Part shown: piece after piece, positions 23,889 through 32,628 of the stretch
How positions within the stretch are numbered: position 1 is the first letter of the stretch
Layout of the letters: each line of letters starts with the position of its first letter
Source: Stigmatella erecta
GTDB taxonomy: Bacteria > Myxococcota > Myxococcia > Myxococcales > Myxococcaceae
Reading direction: 5' to 3'
DNA length: 64,000 bases
Assembly (NCBI RefSeq): GCF_900111745.1
Contig: NZ_FOIJ01000006.1
Location: 404,082-468,081, forward strand
Program-made: the position numbers and the translations under genes
Notes under the pieces: model-generated
Seen by the model: the letters and a program-made list of their open reading frames with translations, nothing else
Told to the model about the DNA's origin: nothing
Databases searched by the model: none

Positions 23889-25400
23889 ATGAGACACCGC
23901 CCTTCACCTGCGGGTGCAGCGCCCTCGCCAAGCGTCAATCCCCGCCGGAATGATTTGCTGGCAGCGTTCGACGGCAGGCAAGTCCTGCTGGATCATGGCA
24001 GACCTGTCCGGGTTTCCACGCACCACGCGGGGACCCTGGTTTTGACCAGCGGCCGGGTGGTGGCCTGCCACCCCCTGTGCCTGCCACCGCACCCCGTGCC
24101 CAAGGCGCACCTCATGGTGCTGCTCGCGCTGAACCACCGCGAGCCCTTCACCCGCACCGTGGCGCCCGGCCGCTACCCCGTGCTGCTCAGCGTGCTGCAC
24201 ACCGGCCGGGCCGGCTCCGCGGAGGCCAACGAGTCCGTCGCCATGGCCATGGTGCGCTTCGAGGACACGCGGCCCGTGCGGTGGGAGCTGGCCTCCCGGG
24301 GTGAGCAAGGGACCCAGGTCCTGCCCCCTGCGCCCCCTCCGGGCCACACGGCCGAGCCCGACGTGCTGGCCTTCCTCGATGCGGACACGGTGGAGCGGGC
24401 CTCGCGGACCTCTCCCGTCTTCCTCGACACGGCCTCTCCCTCGGCGCCCTCCTGGTCCAGCACCGCGCTGACGGTGGACGAGGCCTCCGGGGCCAACGTC
24501 ATCGTCTTCTCGCCGGGGCGGTGCACCCTGCCCCCGCGCTACCCCCGGGCCCAGTCCTCGTGGTGGGGGCTGGCCGAGGACGGCCGGCCCGTGTGCCTCG
24601 TCACCGACTTCCAGCACCTGGACCTGACGCGGCCCGAGTTTCCCGACAACCCCGAGGCCCGGCACGCCCGGGTGCGCGAGCTGGTGGAGCAGCTGCGCCA
24701 CCCGGACGCCACCGTCCGGGAGCGGGCCCTGCGGGAGGTGGGCGGCTATGACGGGGACGCCCGGGAGGCCCTGGCGCCGCTGCTCGCGTTCATCCTCGCG
24801 CCCGGCAGCGGCCCCTCCGAGCGGGAGTATGCCGCGGTGGCCATTGCCCGGATCTGCGCCGCGGCGCCGGAGCAGGTGGGGCTGCTGGCCCAGGCGATGC
24901 GCCCGCCCACGCGGGGCGAGCCCCTGGCCGTGCTGCTGCGCGCCGCCGCGGGCATTGGCCTGTGCCACAAGACCCCCGGGCTGCTCCAGTCCGTGGCGGA
25001 GCATCTCCTCGAGGTCCTGCTGCCCCGGCTGGCCGAGGACGGCCCCCACATCCACGGCGCCATCATGGGGCTCATCTGGGACCTGGACGACCAGCGGCCC
25101 GAGGCGCAGGAGCTGTTCGTGCGCCTGCTGGACACGGTCGTCCCGGAGCTGCGCGTGGCGGCGGCGGCGCGGCTCTACCGCTCGCCCGTGAAGACCTACC
25201 AGGAGGCGGCCATGGAGACGCTGGCGGGCATCCTCCATGACCCCGCCCTCGACGCGGAGTTTCACGTGGCGGCGGTCAACTCCCTGAGCGCCTTTCCCCA
25301 GCTCTCGCCCCCGGCGCGCATGGCGCTGTGGCACGCGGCCTCCAGCCCCCAGCCGCTGCTGGCGTGGTACGCGCGGGACTTGCTGCGCCAGCAGGCCTGA
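23889..25400 (+). CDS. DUF4241 protein with C-terminal HEAT repeats
   Basis: A 503-residue cytoplasmic protein. Residues ~20-245 match DUF4241: GTLVLTSGRVVACHPLC and VAPGRYPVLLSVLHTG, then the phrases FEDTRPVRWELA and SGANVIVFSPGR, and finally SSWWGLAEDGRPVCLVTDFQ. Residues ~260-500 are alpha-helical HEAT-like repeats (VRERALREVGGY, EYAAVAIARICAAAPEQVG, LRVAAAARLYRSPVKTYQEA). DUF4241 proteins occur in immunity and toxin contexts; the HEAT tail suggests a scaffold or binding function. It stands 153 bases before the restriction genes on the same strand, so a defence role is plausible but unproven. Confidence 0.8.
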   Translation: MRHRPSPAGAAPSPSVNPRRNDLLAAFDGRQVLLDHGRPVRVSTHHAGTLVLTSGRVVACHPLCLPPHPVPKAHLMVLLALNHREPFTRTVAPGRYPVLLSVLHTGRAGSAEANESVAMAMVRFEDTRPVRWELASRGEQGTQVLPPAPPPGHTAEPDVLAFLDADTVERASRTSPVFLDTASPSAPSWSSTALTVDEASGANVIVFSPGRCTLPPRYPRAQSSWWGLAEDGRPVCLVTDFQHLDLTRPEFPDNPEARHARVRELVEQLRHPDATVRERALREVGGYDGDAREALAPLLAFILAPGSGPSEREYAAVAIARICAAAPEQVGLLAQAMRPPTRGEPLAVLLRAAAGIGLCHKTPGLLQSVAEHLLEVLLPRLAEDGPHIHGAIMGLIWDLDDQRPEAQELFVRLLDTVVPELRVAAAARLYRSPVKTYQEAAMETLAGILHDPALDAEFHVAAVNSLSAFPQLSPPARMALWHAASSPQPLLAWYARDLLRQQA

Positions 25401-25553
25401 CCGCCCTCCCAGGGGACGGCGTAAAAACCGTGGCCGCGGGCTGCCCTGGTGGGTAGTGTTCCGTGTGTCCTACCCCCTCCGTCCTGCCTGCCCCCCGAAC
25501 GGGCGAGCCCCGTGCCCGGGCGCCAGGCGGACCGCCGTGGAGCGTCCCGCCGC

Positions 25554-28286
25554 GTGAACGTCCTGCCGCCCCTGCCCGAGCTGGTTGCCCAGTTCCTCCA
25601 GCGCTTCATTCACCAGCCCGCCGGGCAGGAGCACCTGGCCCGCTACGCCACGGATGCGGCCTTCCTCCGGGCCGCCTTCGAGGACATCTGCCGGCGCGCG
25701 GACGCCGGGGAGGACGTGACGGAGCGGGTGCTGATGAAGCTCCTGCCCCACCGCGACACCCCCTACAACCGCCAGCGCGGCGCCTGGACGACGCGCTGGG
25801 CCCTCATCAACCGGGAGATTCAGCCCTGGTTCCAGAGCGTGGGCTGGGTGCCGGACGCGGCCTCGTGGCGGGACATCGCCAGCCACCTGCTGCACCTGCT
25901 GCGCACCCTGGAGCGAGGCCCCCAAGCGGCGGCCCTGGAGGCCTTCGCCGCCTCGCCGCTGTCCCGGGGCTTCCGCGCGGGGTTCCTCAGCCCCGCGCTG
26001 CACGCGCTGCGGCCGGACCTGTACCTGCCCGTCAACGCGCGGAGCCGGCGCACGGCCCACTTCTGCCTGGCGCTGTGGGGCGAGTCCCGCGAGGTGAGCG
26101 TGGGCCTGGAGCACTACCTGGAGGCCACCGCCACGCTGCGCTTCGTGCAGGAGCGCCTCAAGCCCCTGGGCATCCAGGACGCCCACCACTTCGATGCCTT
26201 CTGCCACTGGCTGTGCGACCGGAAGCTGGGCGGCTACCTCGCCCGCCGCAAGGTGGAGGAGCTGGAGGAAGCCCCGGGCGATGAGGCGGGCGGCGAGCCC
26301 GACGAGGAGGTGGGCGCCTGGGTTGTCCGCAACATGCTCTCCAAGCGCAACTTCCGCGCGGAGATCCGCCGGGGCCGGCGCAGCACGTGGAGCGCCCTCC
26401 AGCGCGGCTCGCGCGAGTGGCTGCGGGATGCCGAGCCGGGCGACCTCGTCTTTCTCTACCAGGCCAGCCCCGTGCGGGAGGTGCTCGGGCTGGGGAAGCT
26501 GGCCTCCGAGCCCGTGCCGGTGGGCGAGGAGACGCGCTTCGAGGTGGAGTTCCTCACCGACGTGCTGACGCAGCCCATTCCGCTGGCCGCCATCCAGGCG
26601 CACTCGACGCTGTCCGGGATGATGATGGCCTCGCCCCGCAGCGGCATGGTGCTGCCCATCCGCGCCGACGAGCTGCCCCACCTGGCCCGGCTCATCCGCG
26701 ACCGCAACCCCGAGGTCCAGGAGGTGCTCGCCCCGTACCTCCCCGCCGAGTCCCTGCGCTCCGAGTCCCGCGCCCCGCGTGTGCTGGACCTGGCCGCGTG
26801 GGTGGAGGAGTGGCGCCGCACCTCGGGCTTTCCGGACGAGGCGGACCTCCGGGAGTCCTCCCAGCGCGAGGCCTGGGCGCGAATGCTCTCCCCGGAGGAC
26901 CTCGGCACGCTCACCCCGGAGGACTTCCGGCCCGTGTACCAGCTGGGCGTGCTGGGCTCGACCGGGCCCCTGCCCGCGCTCAACCGCTTCTTCCAGGAGG
27001 CCAGCGAGGAGCAGCTCGGCCACTTCCGGGCCACGCTGCGCGAGGTGCTGCACGGCGAGGGCCGGCTGGAGCAGCGGCTCGACCGCGCGCTCGTCCGGGA
27101 CACGCCCACCGCCGTGAAGGGCCTGAGCGAGGCGGTGCTCCTGAAGTGTCTGGCCGTGGTGCAGCCCGGGCGCTTCCTGGGCATTCACTGCTACGAGGGG
27201 GACACCGGCAAGGCGCGGATGATGGAGATGCTCGGGCTGCCACCGCTGCCGGGCTCGCTCCCGGCGGGCACCCGGGCGGTGCGCTCCAACGATGCGCTGC
27301 GCGAGGCGCTCGCGCCCCACCTCTCGGGGACGGCGGACCTGCCCGCGCCCCAGGCCATGCGGCGCTTTCTCTACTGGCTGAAGGCGCGGTTGGATCAGCA
27401 GCCGCCGCCCAAGGAGCTGGATCCGGCCGAGCGCTTCCTGCACACCACCTCGCTGCGCCGGGAGCGGCTGGAGGAGCTGTGCGCGCTGCTGGAGCACCGG
27501 CGCCAGCTCATCCTCTATGGGCCTCCGGGCACGGGCAAGACGTTCATCGCCCGGGAGCTGGCCCGGTACCAGGCGGGCGCCGAGGGCCGCTGTGAGCGCG
27601 TCCAGTTCCACCCGGCCTATTCCTACGAGGACTTCGTGGAGGGCCTGCGGCCCCAGGTGGACGCCCAGGCGCCGGGCGGGCTGCGCTACGAGTACCGCCC
27701 CGGCATCCTCAAGTCCCTGGCGGCGCGGGCCCAGGCCTCGCCCACCGAGCGCTTCGTGCTGCTCATCGATGAGATCAACCGCGCGGCGCTCCCCCGGGTC
27801 TTCGGCGAGCTACTCTATCTGCTGGAGTACCGGGAGGAGCGCGTGCGGCTGTCGGGCTCCGGGGACTTCTTCGAGCTGCCCTCCAACCTGTACCTCATCG
27901 GCACGATGAACAGCGCGGACCGCTCCATCGCGCAGATCGACGTGGCGCTGCGCCGCCGGTTCCACTTCGTGCGGATGGATCCGGACACGGAGGTGCTGCG
28001 GCGCAACCTGCTCAAGTGGGACGTGGCGCCGGATGTCTGTGATTGGGCCGTGCAGGGGCTGGAGGCGGTGAACGCCCGCATCGCGCGCTCGCCGGGCCGG
28101 GAGTTCTGCATTGGCCACTCGTTCTTCATGGACAAGGACCTGGACCCTGGGCGCGTCGAGCGCATCTGGCGCCATGACATCGCCCCCATGCTGGAGGACT
28201 GCTTCTATGACTCCCCGCAGGTGGTGCCGGAGCTGAGGGCCCTGTTCGACGCGGCGCGCCCCGGCCCCGTGGACATGTCGGAATGA
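25554..28286 (+). CDS. mcrB: McrB-like GTPase/AAA+ restriction subunit with EVE reader domain
   Basis: A 910-residue protein. Residues 1-250 are a helical region of unknown type. Residues ~252-386 are an EVE (PUA-like) domain, which binds modified bases in DNA (EWLRDAEPGDLVFLYQASPV, VLTQPIPLAAIQAHSTL). A second helical region (390-640) contains LKCLAVVQPGRFLGIHCYEG, similar in style to LSPALHALRPDLYLPVN in the first region. The McrB AAA+ domain has Walker A LYGPPGTGKTF (~656), the segment VQFHPAYSYEDFVEGLRP, Walker B VLLIDEINRA and the McrB signature GTMNSADRSI (~783). GTG 25554 was chosen because codons before it look non-coding. It overlaps mcrC by ATGA, forming a type IV (methylation-dependent) restriction system. 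Confidence 0.9.
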   Translation: MNVLPPLPELVAQFLQRFIHQPAGQEHLARYATDAAFLRAAFEDICRRADAGEDVTERVLMKLLPHRDTPYNRQRGAWTTRWALINREIQPWFQSVGWVPDAASWRDIASHLLHLLRTLERGPQAAALEAFAASPLSRGFRAGFLSPALHALRPDLYLPVNARSRRTAHFCLALWGESREVSVGLEHYLEATATLRFVQERLKPLGIQDAHHFDAFCHWLCDRKLGGYLARRKVEELEEAPGDEAGGEPDEEVGAWVVRNMLSKRNFRAEIRRGRRSTWSALQRGSREWLRDAEPGDLVFLYQASPVREVLGLGKLASEPVPVGEETRFEVEFLTDVLTQPIPLAAIQAHSTLSGMMMASPRSGMVLPIRADELPHLARLIRDRNPEVQEVLAPYLPAESLRSESRAPRVLDLAAWVEEWRRTSGFPDEADLRESSQREAWARMLSPEDLGTLTPEDFRPVYQLGVLGSTGPLPALNRFFQEASEEQLGHFRATLREVLHGEGRLEQRLDRALVRDTPTAVKGLSEAVLLKCLAVVQPGRFLGIHCYEGDTGKARMMEMLGLPPLPGSLPAGTRAVRSNDALREALAPHLSGTADLPAPQAMRRFLYWLKARLDQQPPPKELDPAERFLHTTSLRRERLEELCALLEHRRQLILYGPPGTGKTFIARELARYQAGAEGRCERVQFHPAYSYEDFVEGLRPQVDAQAPGGLRYEYRPGILKSLAARAQASPTERFVLLIDEINRAALPRVFGELLYLLEYREERVRLSGSGDFFELPSNLYLIGTMNSADRSIAQIDVALRRRFHFVRMDPDTEVLRRNLLKWDVAPDVCDWAVQGLEAVNARIARSPGREFCIGHSFFMDKDLDPGRVERIWRHDIAPMLEDCFYDSPQVVPELRALFDAARPGPVDMSE

Positions 28287-29554
28287 CGCCGTGGGTGCTC
28301 ACCGAGTGGGAGTGGGCCGAGCTGCCGCTCTCCGCCGAGGCTGTGCTCGCCGCGCAAGCGCACCTGGGCTCCGCGCTCTCGGCCGAGCCCTCCGCGGGAG
28401 GCTTCCGCCTGCGGGCGCACGGGGTGGCGGGGATGGTGGCGCTTCCGGGCGGGGTGCTGCACCTGCGGCCCCAGGTGCCCTCGCTGCACCTGCTCGCGCT
28501 GGCGGACTATGCCGCGAGGGGCCTGTCCTGGGGCGAGGACCTCGTGGGGATGGCCGGGACGCAGGAGTTGCTTCCGCTGCTGGGCTCGCTCTACGTGCGC
28601 CGCGTGGAGCGGCTGGCGCGCGGCGGGTGGGTGCACGGCTACCAAGAGGAGGAGGCGGAGCAGCCCGTTCTGCGGGGGCGCTGGCGGGTGGACCGGGACA
28701 TCGCCCGGCCGCCCACGCACCGTCACCGGCTTACGTGCCGGTTCGATGACTTCACCCGGGATGTGGCGCCCAACCGCGTGCTGCTCGCGGCGCTGCGGGT
28801 GCTGGAGCGCGCCAGCCTCTTCGGCGCGGCCGTGTCGGCTCGCGCCAGCGCCCTGGCGGCCACGCTGGACGGGGTGCACGCCCAGGCGGCGGTCCGGGCC
28901 GCGCAGAAGGTCATTGCGTCGGATCGCCGCTTCGCCGCGTATGGGCCCGCCGTGGGGCTCGCCCACATCCTTCTAGAGAGCACCGGCGTGCAGGCCACGC
29001 AGGGGCCCCATCCCCTCGCGTCATTCGTCGTCCGCCTGGCGCCCCTGTTCGAGGCGGCGGTCACCCGGGCCTTGGTGCAGGTGGCGGGCACACGCGGGGT
29101 GACGTGCCATGTGCAGCGAGCCCTCACGCTGGATGCCGAGGGACGGCTCACCCTCATCCCGGACATCGTCCTCGAACGGGGGGACGCGCGGCTGGTCATC
29201 GATGCCAAGTACAAGCTGCCCGCGGAGGGGCTGCCGCCCGCGGACGACTTCCAGCAGCTCGTCACCTACCTCGCGTGCGTGGGAACCCACCAGGGCGCTC
29301 TGGTCCTGCCCGCCCCCGGCGCGGTCCCGGAAGAGACCACCCTGAACCTGTCGACCTTCGGCCAAACGAGTCAGGTGCGCGTAGTGAAGGTCCCCTTGGG
29401 AGGCCGCGCCACCACCGTGGGGGCGGCGCTGGAAGCCGCCGCCGAGCGCCTCGTGTTGTGGCTGGCCAGTCCGATTCGCCCAGGTCAGGATGCTGCGGGC
29501 AAGGCGCGGAACTCGGCGGCGCAGTCGAGGAGCCGGTGGATGGCAGCTTCCTGA
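28283..29554 (+). CDS. mcrC: McrC-type endonuclease subunit
   Basis: A 423-residue partner of McrB. The N-domain has GMVALPGGVLHLRPQVPSLH, a binding module of McrC proteins. The PD-(D/E)xK nuclease core is visible as LIPDIVLERGD ... VIDAKYK (residues ~290-311), with a following Gln-containing helix (DFQQLVTYLACV). It should cut DNA after translocation by McrB. The start codon overlaps the mcrB stop. The last 70 bases run antisense over the end of the minus-strand gene at 29485-30225, and the C-terminal tail after ASPIRPG looks non-conserved. Confidence 0.9.
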   Translation: MTPWVLTEWEWAELPLSAEAVLAAQAHLGSALSAEPSAGGFRLRAHGVAGMVALPGGVLHLRPQVPSLHLLALADYAARGLSWGEDLVGMAGTQELLPLLGSLYVRRVERLARGGWVHGYQEEEAEQPVLRGRWRVDRDIARPPTHRHRLTCRFDDFTRDVAPNRVLLAALRVLERASLFGAAVSARASALAATLDGVHAQAAVRAAQKVIASDRRFAAYGPAVGLAHILLESTGVQATQGPHPLASFVVRLAPLFEAAVTRALVQVAGTRGVTCHVQRALTLDAEGRLTLIPDIVLERGDARLVIDAKYKLPAEGLPPADDFQQLVTYLACVGTHQGALVLPAPGAVPEETTLNLSTFGQTSQVRVVKVPLGGRATTVGAALEAAAERLVLWLASPIRPGQDAAGKARNSAAQSRSRWMAAS

Positions 29555-30225
29555 TCGCCCTGGGCTGCCTGGAGGAAGGCGTCCTCCCAGGTGTGCCCCG
29601 GGTGAACGCGGCCTGTGTCCTGGAGCCAGCGCTCGAAGCGCAGGTACTCCTCGTCCTTCAGGCCCGCCAGGCAGAGACACAGCCGGTAGCCGTCGATGTA
29701 CCCGGCCATGCGCTCCACGCGCGCCTCACCGATGTACATGAGGATGCGGCCCACGCGGCGGATTTCCATCAGCTCGTCCAGTGTGGGCACGGAGGGGTAG
29801 GCCGGCTGGAATGACGGCGGTTTGCCCAGGCAACTTCGCTCCCCGGCACTCATGGGCATGGCCGCGAGTTGCTCGGGTGACAGGCTGCGGAACTCGGCCA
29901 CGGAGTCGAGGTACTTGCGGACCGCGCGGGTATGGTCGCCACCGCACTCCCGCAGGTAGGCCTCCGCCCAACCTTCAGGGGGCCACGCCTTCTTGACCTT
30001 ATCCAACCACAAGTCGAGCAGGTGGTCCTGACCTTCATCCATGCCGAGATGATACGTACAGTGCCAGTACCCAAGCGTAAAACACCTGAGCCGACCCGTA
30101 TTCGGGATACCCAGGTACAGATAGGGCGGTGACTGGCGTGTCTGCATGTCGCTCCGGATTTGGAGGAGTACGGCAACTCGGGTAGGCGGGAGCTTTGCTG
30201 CAGGAGGGAGTTGTCCTTGGCTCAT
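29485..30225 (-). CDS. Putative immunity protein with duplicated halves
   Basis: A 246-residue protein of unrecognised family, following the papain-fold toxin fragment by an ATGA overlap, the usual toxin-immunity order. Two halves repeat: WAEAYLRECGGDHTRAVRKY with LDSVAEFRSLS near residues 82-115, and WEDAFLQAAQGDQEAAIHRL with LDCAAEFRALP at the C-terminus. Other segments also match, such as YHLGMDEGQDHLLDLWL and LAGLKDEEYLRFERWL. No signal peptide is seen, so it should act in the cytoplasm against a toxin delivered there. The immunity role is inferred from position. Confidence 0.65.
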   Translation of the reverse strand: MSQGQLPPAAKLPPTRVAVLLQIRSDMQTRQSPPYLYLGIPNTGRLRCFTLGYWHCTYHLGMDEGQDHLLDLWLDKVKKAWPPEGWAEAYLRECGGDHTRAVRKYLDSVAEFRSLSPEQLAAMPMSAGERSCLGKPPSFQPAYPSVPTLDELMEIRRVGRILMYIGEARVERMAGYIDGYRLCLCLAGLKDEEYLRFERWLQDTGRVHPGHTWEDAFLQAAQGDQEAAIHRLLDCAAEFRALPAAS

Positions 30226-30683
30226 GGTGACTCCACGGCCTTCTCAGCGATGGGCGCTAACGCGGCAAGTCGGCTCATATAGTCGGCCCAGGGGAGCCCT
30301 GCGGCGCCGGTATATGCGTCGTAGCCACGGCCATTCATGCGGACCAGGACGTGGAGCCCTGCTTTCGAGACATGCGCGTCCTTGCCATTCGCCAAGCGGA
30401 AAACGATCTCGACATAGGCCCGCTTGTCCGCGACCTGGGCCGTGAGTTCGACATACTCTGGTTTACCACCCAACCGGGTGAAACCGGTGTGGATGCTCCG
30501 CGCCACACCCTGGCACGCGCCTGGAACCTGTTTGCTCGCATCGAATGCGGCCTTGAAACCGGTGAGCCACAGCGGCGCCTTGAGCCCCGTGGCCACTTCG
30601 TAGGCATGAATGGCTTCCGCCAGTTCTCCGCGCGCCAGATGCGCCAGCACCTTCGCTCGTGCCGAGTCTGTGATGCCTTGCAC
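30222..30683 (-). pseudogene. Orphan papain-fold toxin module (C-terminal fragment of a polymorphic toxin)
   Basis: The last ~150 residues of a long open frame encode a compact domain. It contains APLWLTGFKAAFDASK and GACQGVARSIHTGF (Cys57 counted from GTG 30683), then GLHVLVRMNGRGYDAYTG (His111, Asp122). Cys in a helix followed by His and Asp matches the papain-like fold of Tox-PL polymorphic toxins. Upstream in this frame the sequence is only the shadow of the amine oxidase gene, and no secretion or repeat region exists, so the module is probably an orphan toxin tip. The GTG start is tentative. It overlaps the immunity gene by ATGA. Confidence 0.6.
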
Positions 30684-30879
30684 CTGCGACGGCCCTCGTC
30701 GAGCGGCCGTTCGCGTCTGCCCCACCGGCGGCCAGCACGCTCGACGTCTGGGGACATGCCTCACGCTGCGCGCGAGAGTATGGGAGGACTCTCGCGTCTT
30801 CCTCCGGATTGAGCGGTGCGTTCCGGACCGTCGCCCGCCTCCTCCAAGAGTCTCCTGTGTAAACCCTCCCCAGGAAGGC

Positions 30880-32574
30880 TCAGCCCGCGCGGCGCTTCGC
30901 GGCGCGGCGGGCCGCGTCCAGCCAGCGCCCGTGCACCCGCGCCGCCTGCGCCCGCGACATGATGCGGGCCCCGGGCCCCATCGCCTCCTCCACGTGGAGC
31001 CCCAGGTCGCCCGCCACTTCCGCCGCCGCCATCGCGCCGGTGAGGGCTGCCCCCTCCATGAAGCCCTGTGCATCCAGGCTCGTGTGCTCGCCGCAGAAGT
31101 GCAGGTTGCCCACCCGTTCGATCTCCGCGCCCGAGATCGTCGTGAACTGGCCGACCGTGTATGCCGAGTAGCTGCCGCGCGTGAACTCGTAGCTCGGCCA
31201 GTGCATCCGCGCCACCTTGCCGTTGGCCGCCTCCCGCACGCCCGGGAAGACCTCGTTGAACCCCGCCAGGAAGGCCGCCGCCTGCTCCTGCGGTGTCCCC
31301 CCCCCCACGTCGATGCCCTTCTGGCCGCCCGTGAAGTTGGTGATGAGGCCCGAGGTGCCCGGCTGCAGCCGGCTCGTCTCCCACGTCTGCATGTAGCCCA
31401 CGTCCGTGTACGTGCTGCCATCGGACTGGTACGTGTCGCGCCACGGCCGCGAGGAGAAGCCCACCATCAGCTTCGCGTTGGTGCCATAGCCCAGTTCCCG
31501 GATGGCCTTGCGCTTCACCGCCGGCATCTCCACCTGCAGGTCCACGTCCCGCAGAATCGTGAAGGGCAGGGCCAGCACCACGTGGTCCGCCTTCACCTCC
31601 CGCGTGCCCCCCGCGCCGTCGAACGTCAGCTGATAGCGCCCATCCGACAGCGTCTTCAGCGCGCGCAGCCGGTGCTCCAGGTGGATCTGCCCCGGCGCCA
31701 GCCGCTCCGACAGCCGCTGCGGGAAGAGCTCGTTGCCCCCCTTCGCCCGGTAGCGCTCATCGGACTCGCCGAACAGCTCGAAGCGCGTGGTGTCCGTGGA
31801 GATGAACGTCAGCAGGTTCAGGCTGTTGCAGACATCCGTCTCCAGGCCGAACTCGCCCACGTAGGCCAGCTCGATGAGCTTGCGCACCGGGTCCGACGCG
31901 GCAATGCCCTCCGCGTCCATCCACGCGCGCAGCGAGAGCTGGTCCAGCCCCTGCGCCCCGTTGGGCGTCCGGTAGGTGATGTACTCCTCCGGATCCTCCA
32001 GCACCGTCAGGGCCGCGTCGATGCGCTCCGCGATGGGCGCGAACCCTTCGAGGATCTGCGCATCGGTGAGCCGGTTCCCGTCGAACTGGGCCACCAGCCG
32101 GGACAGCGCCGGGTCGTCCTGCGCGAAGTCCACCAGCTCGATGTCCAGCTCCTCGGACAGGTCGTGCAGCGTGAGGTGGCCGGTGTCGATGAGCTCGCCG
32201 CCCAGCTCACAGGTCTGCCCCTCGGGGAACACATCCCGCGCGGTGAACATGCGGCCACCCACGCGCTTCGAGGCCTCGTACACCTGAGCCTCGACGCCCA
32301 GCCGCTTCAGCCGGTACGCACAGTGCAGGCCCGCCGTCCCGCCCCCCACGATGACCACATCCTGAGGAGAGGGGGTGTTGTCATCGTCCCCGCATGCCGC
32401 GAGCGTGGCGGCCCCGGCCGCCCCTGCGGAGAGATGCAGGAAAGAGCGGCGGTTGAACCGGGCGCGCTCTTGCTGCATCGCGGCGTACTCGGCCACCGGC
32501 ACCCCGGCGGCGTTCGCCCTCCGGGCAGTACGCAATGCATTCAGGACCAGGCTCATCAAATGGGTACGGGCCAT
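30880..32574 (-). CDS. FAD-dependent amine oxidase family protein with Tat-type signal
   Basis: A 564-residue flavoenzyme. The N-terminus carries NRRSFLHLSAGAAGAATLAAC, a Tat-like signal with a lipobox-like Cys. The FAD-binding motif DVVIVGGGTAGLHCAYRL and the family motif ASKRVGGRMFTA follow. The C-terminal flavin-binding segment VGNLHFCGEHTSLDAQGFME is typical of monoamine oxidase/phytoene desaturase-like proteins. The substrate is not predictable. The start ATG at 32574 precedes about 35 residues before the signal, so an internal start is possible. Confidence 0.88.
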   Translation of the reverse strand: MARTHLMSLVLNALRTARRANAAGVPVAEYAAMQQERARFNRRSFLHLSAGAAGAATLAACGDDDNTPSPQDVVIVGGGTAGLHCAYRLKRLGVEAQVYEASKRVGGRMFTARDVFPEGQTCELGGELIDTGHLTLHDLSEELDIELVDFAQDDPALSRLVAQFDGNRLTDAQILEGFAPIAERIDAALTVLEDPEEYITYRTPNGAQGLDQLSLRAWMDAEGIAASDPVRKLIELAYVGEFGLETDVCNSLNLLTFISTDTTRFELFGESDERYRAKGGNELFPQRLSERLAPGQIHLEHRLRALKTLSDGRYQLTFDGAGGTREVKADHVVLALPFTILRDVDLQVEMPAVKRKAIRELGYGTNAKLMVGFSSRPWRDTYQSDGSTYTDVGYMQTWETSRLQPGTSGLITNFTGGQKGIDVGGGTPQEQAAAFLAGFNEVFPGVREAANGKVARMHWPSYEFTRGSYSAYTVGQFTTISGAEIERVGNLHFCGEHTSLDAQGFMEGAALTGAMAAAEVAGDLGLHVEEAMGPGARIMSRAQAARVHGRWLDAARRAAKRRAG

Positions 32575-32628
32575 CCGTCTCGACGCTCCATGGGGGAAGG
32601 TGTCCCTCCCTCCATCCCATGTCTGGCT

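Noticed and set aside
21685..23931. A long minus-strand frame overlapping the MFS gene in another phase
   Set aside because: It lacks membrane segments and known motifs; the MFS frame has motif A and many helices.
30684..31421. Upstream extension of the papain-fold toxin frame
   Set aside because: This part overlaps the amine oxidase gene and reads as Arg/Ser/Ala-rich shadow sequence with no toxin domain, so only the last ~150 codons are counted.
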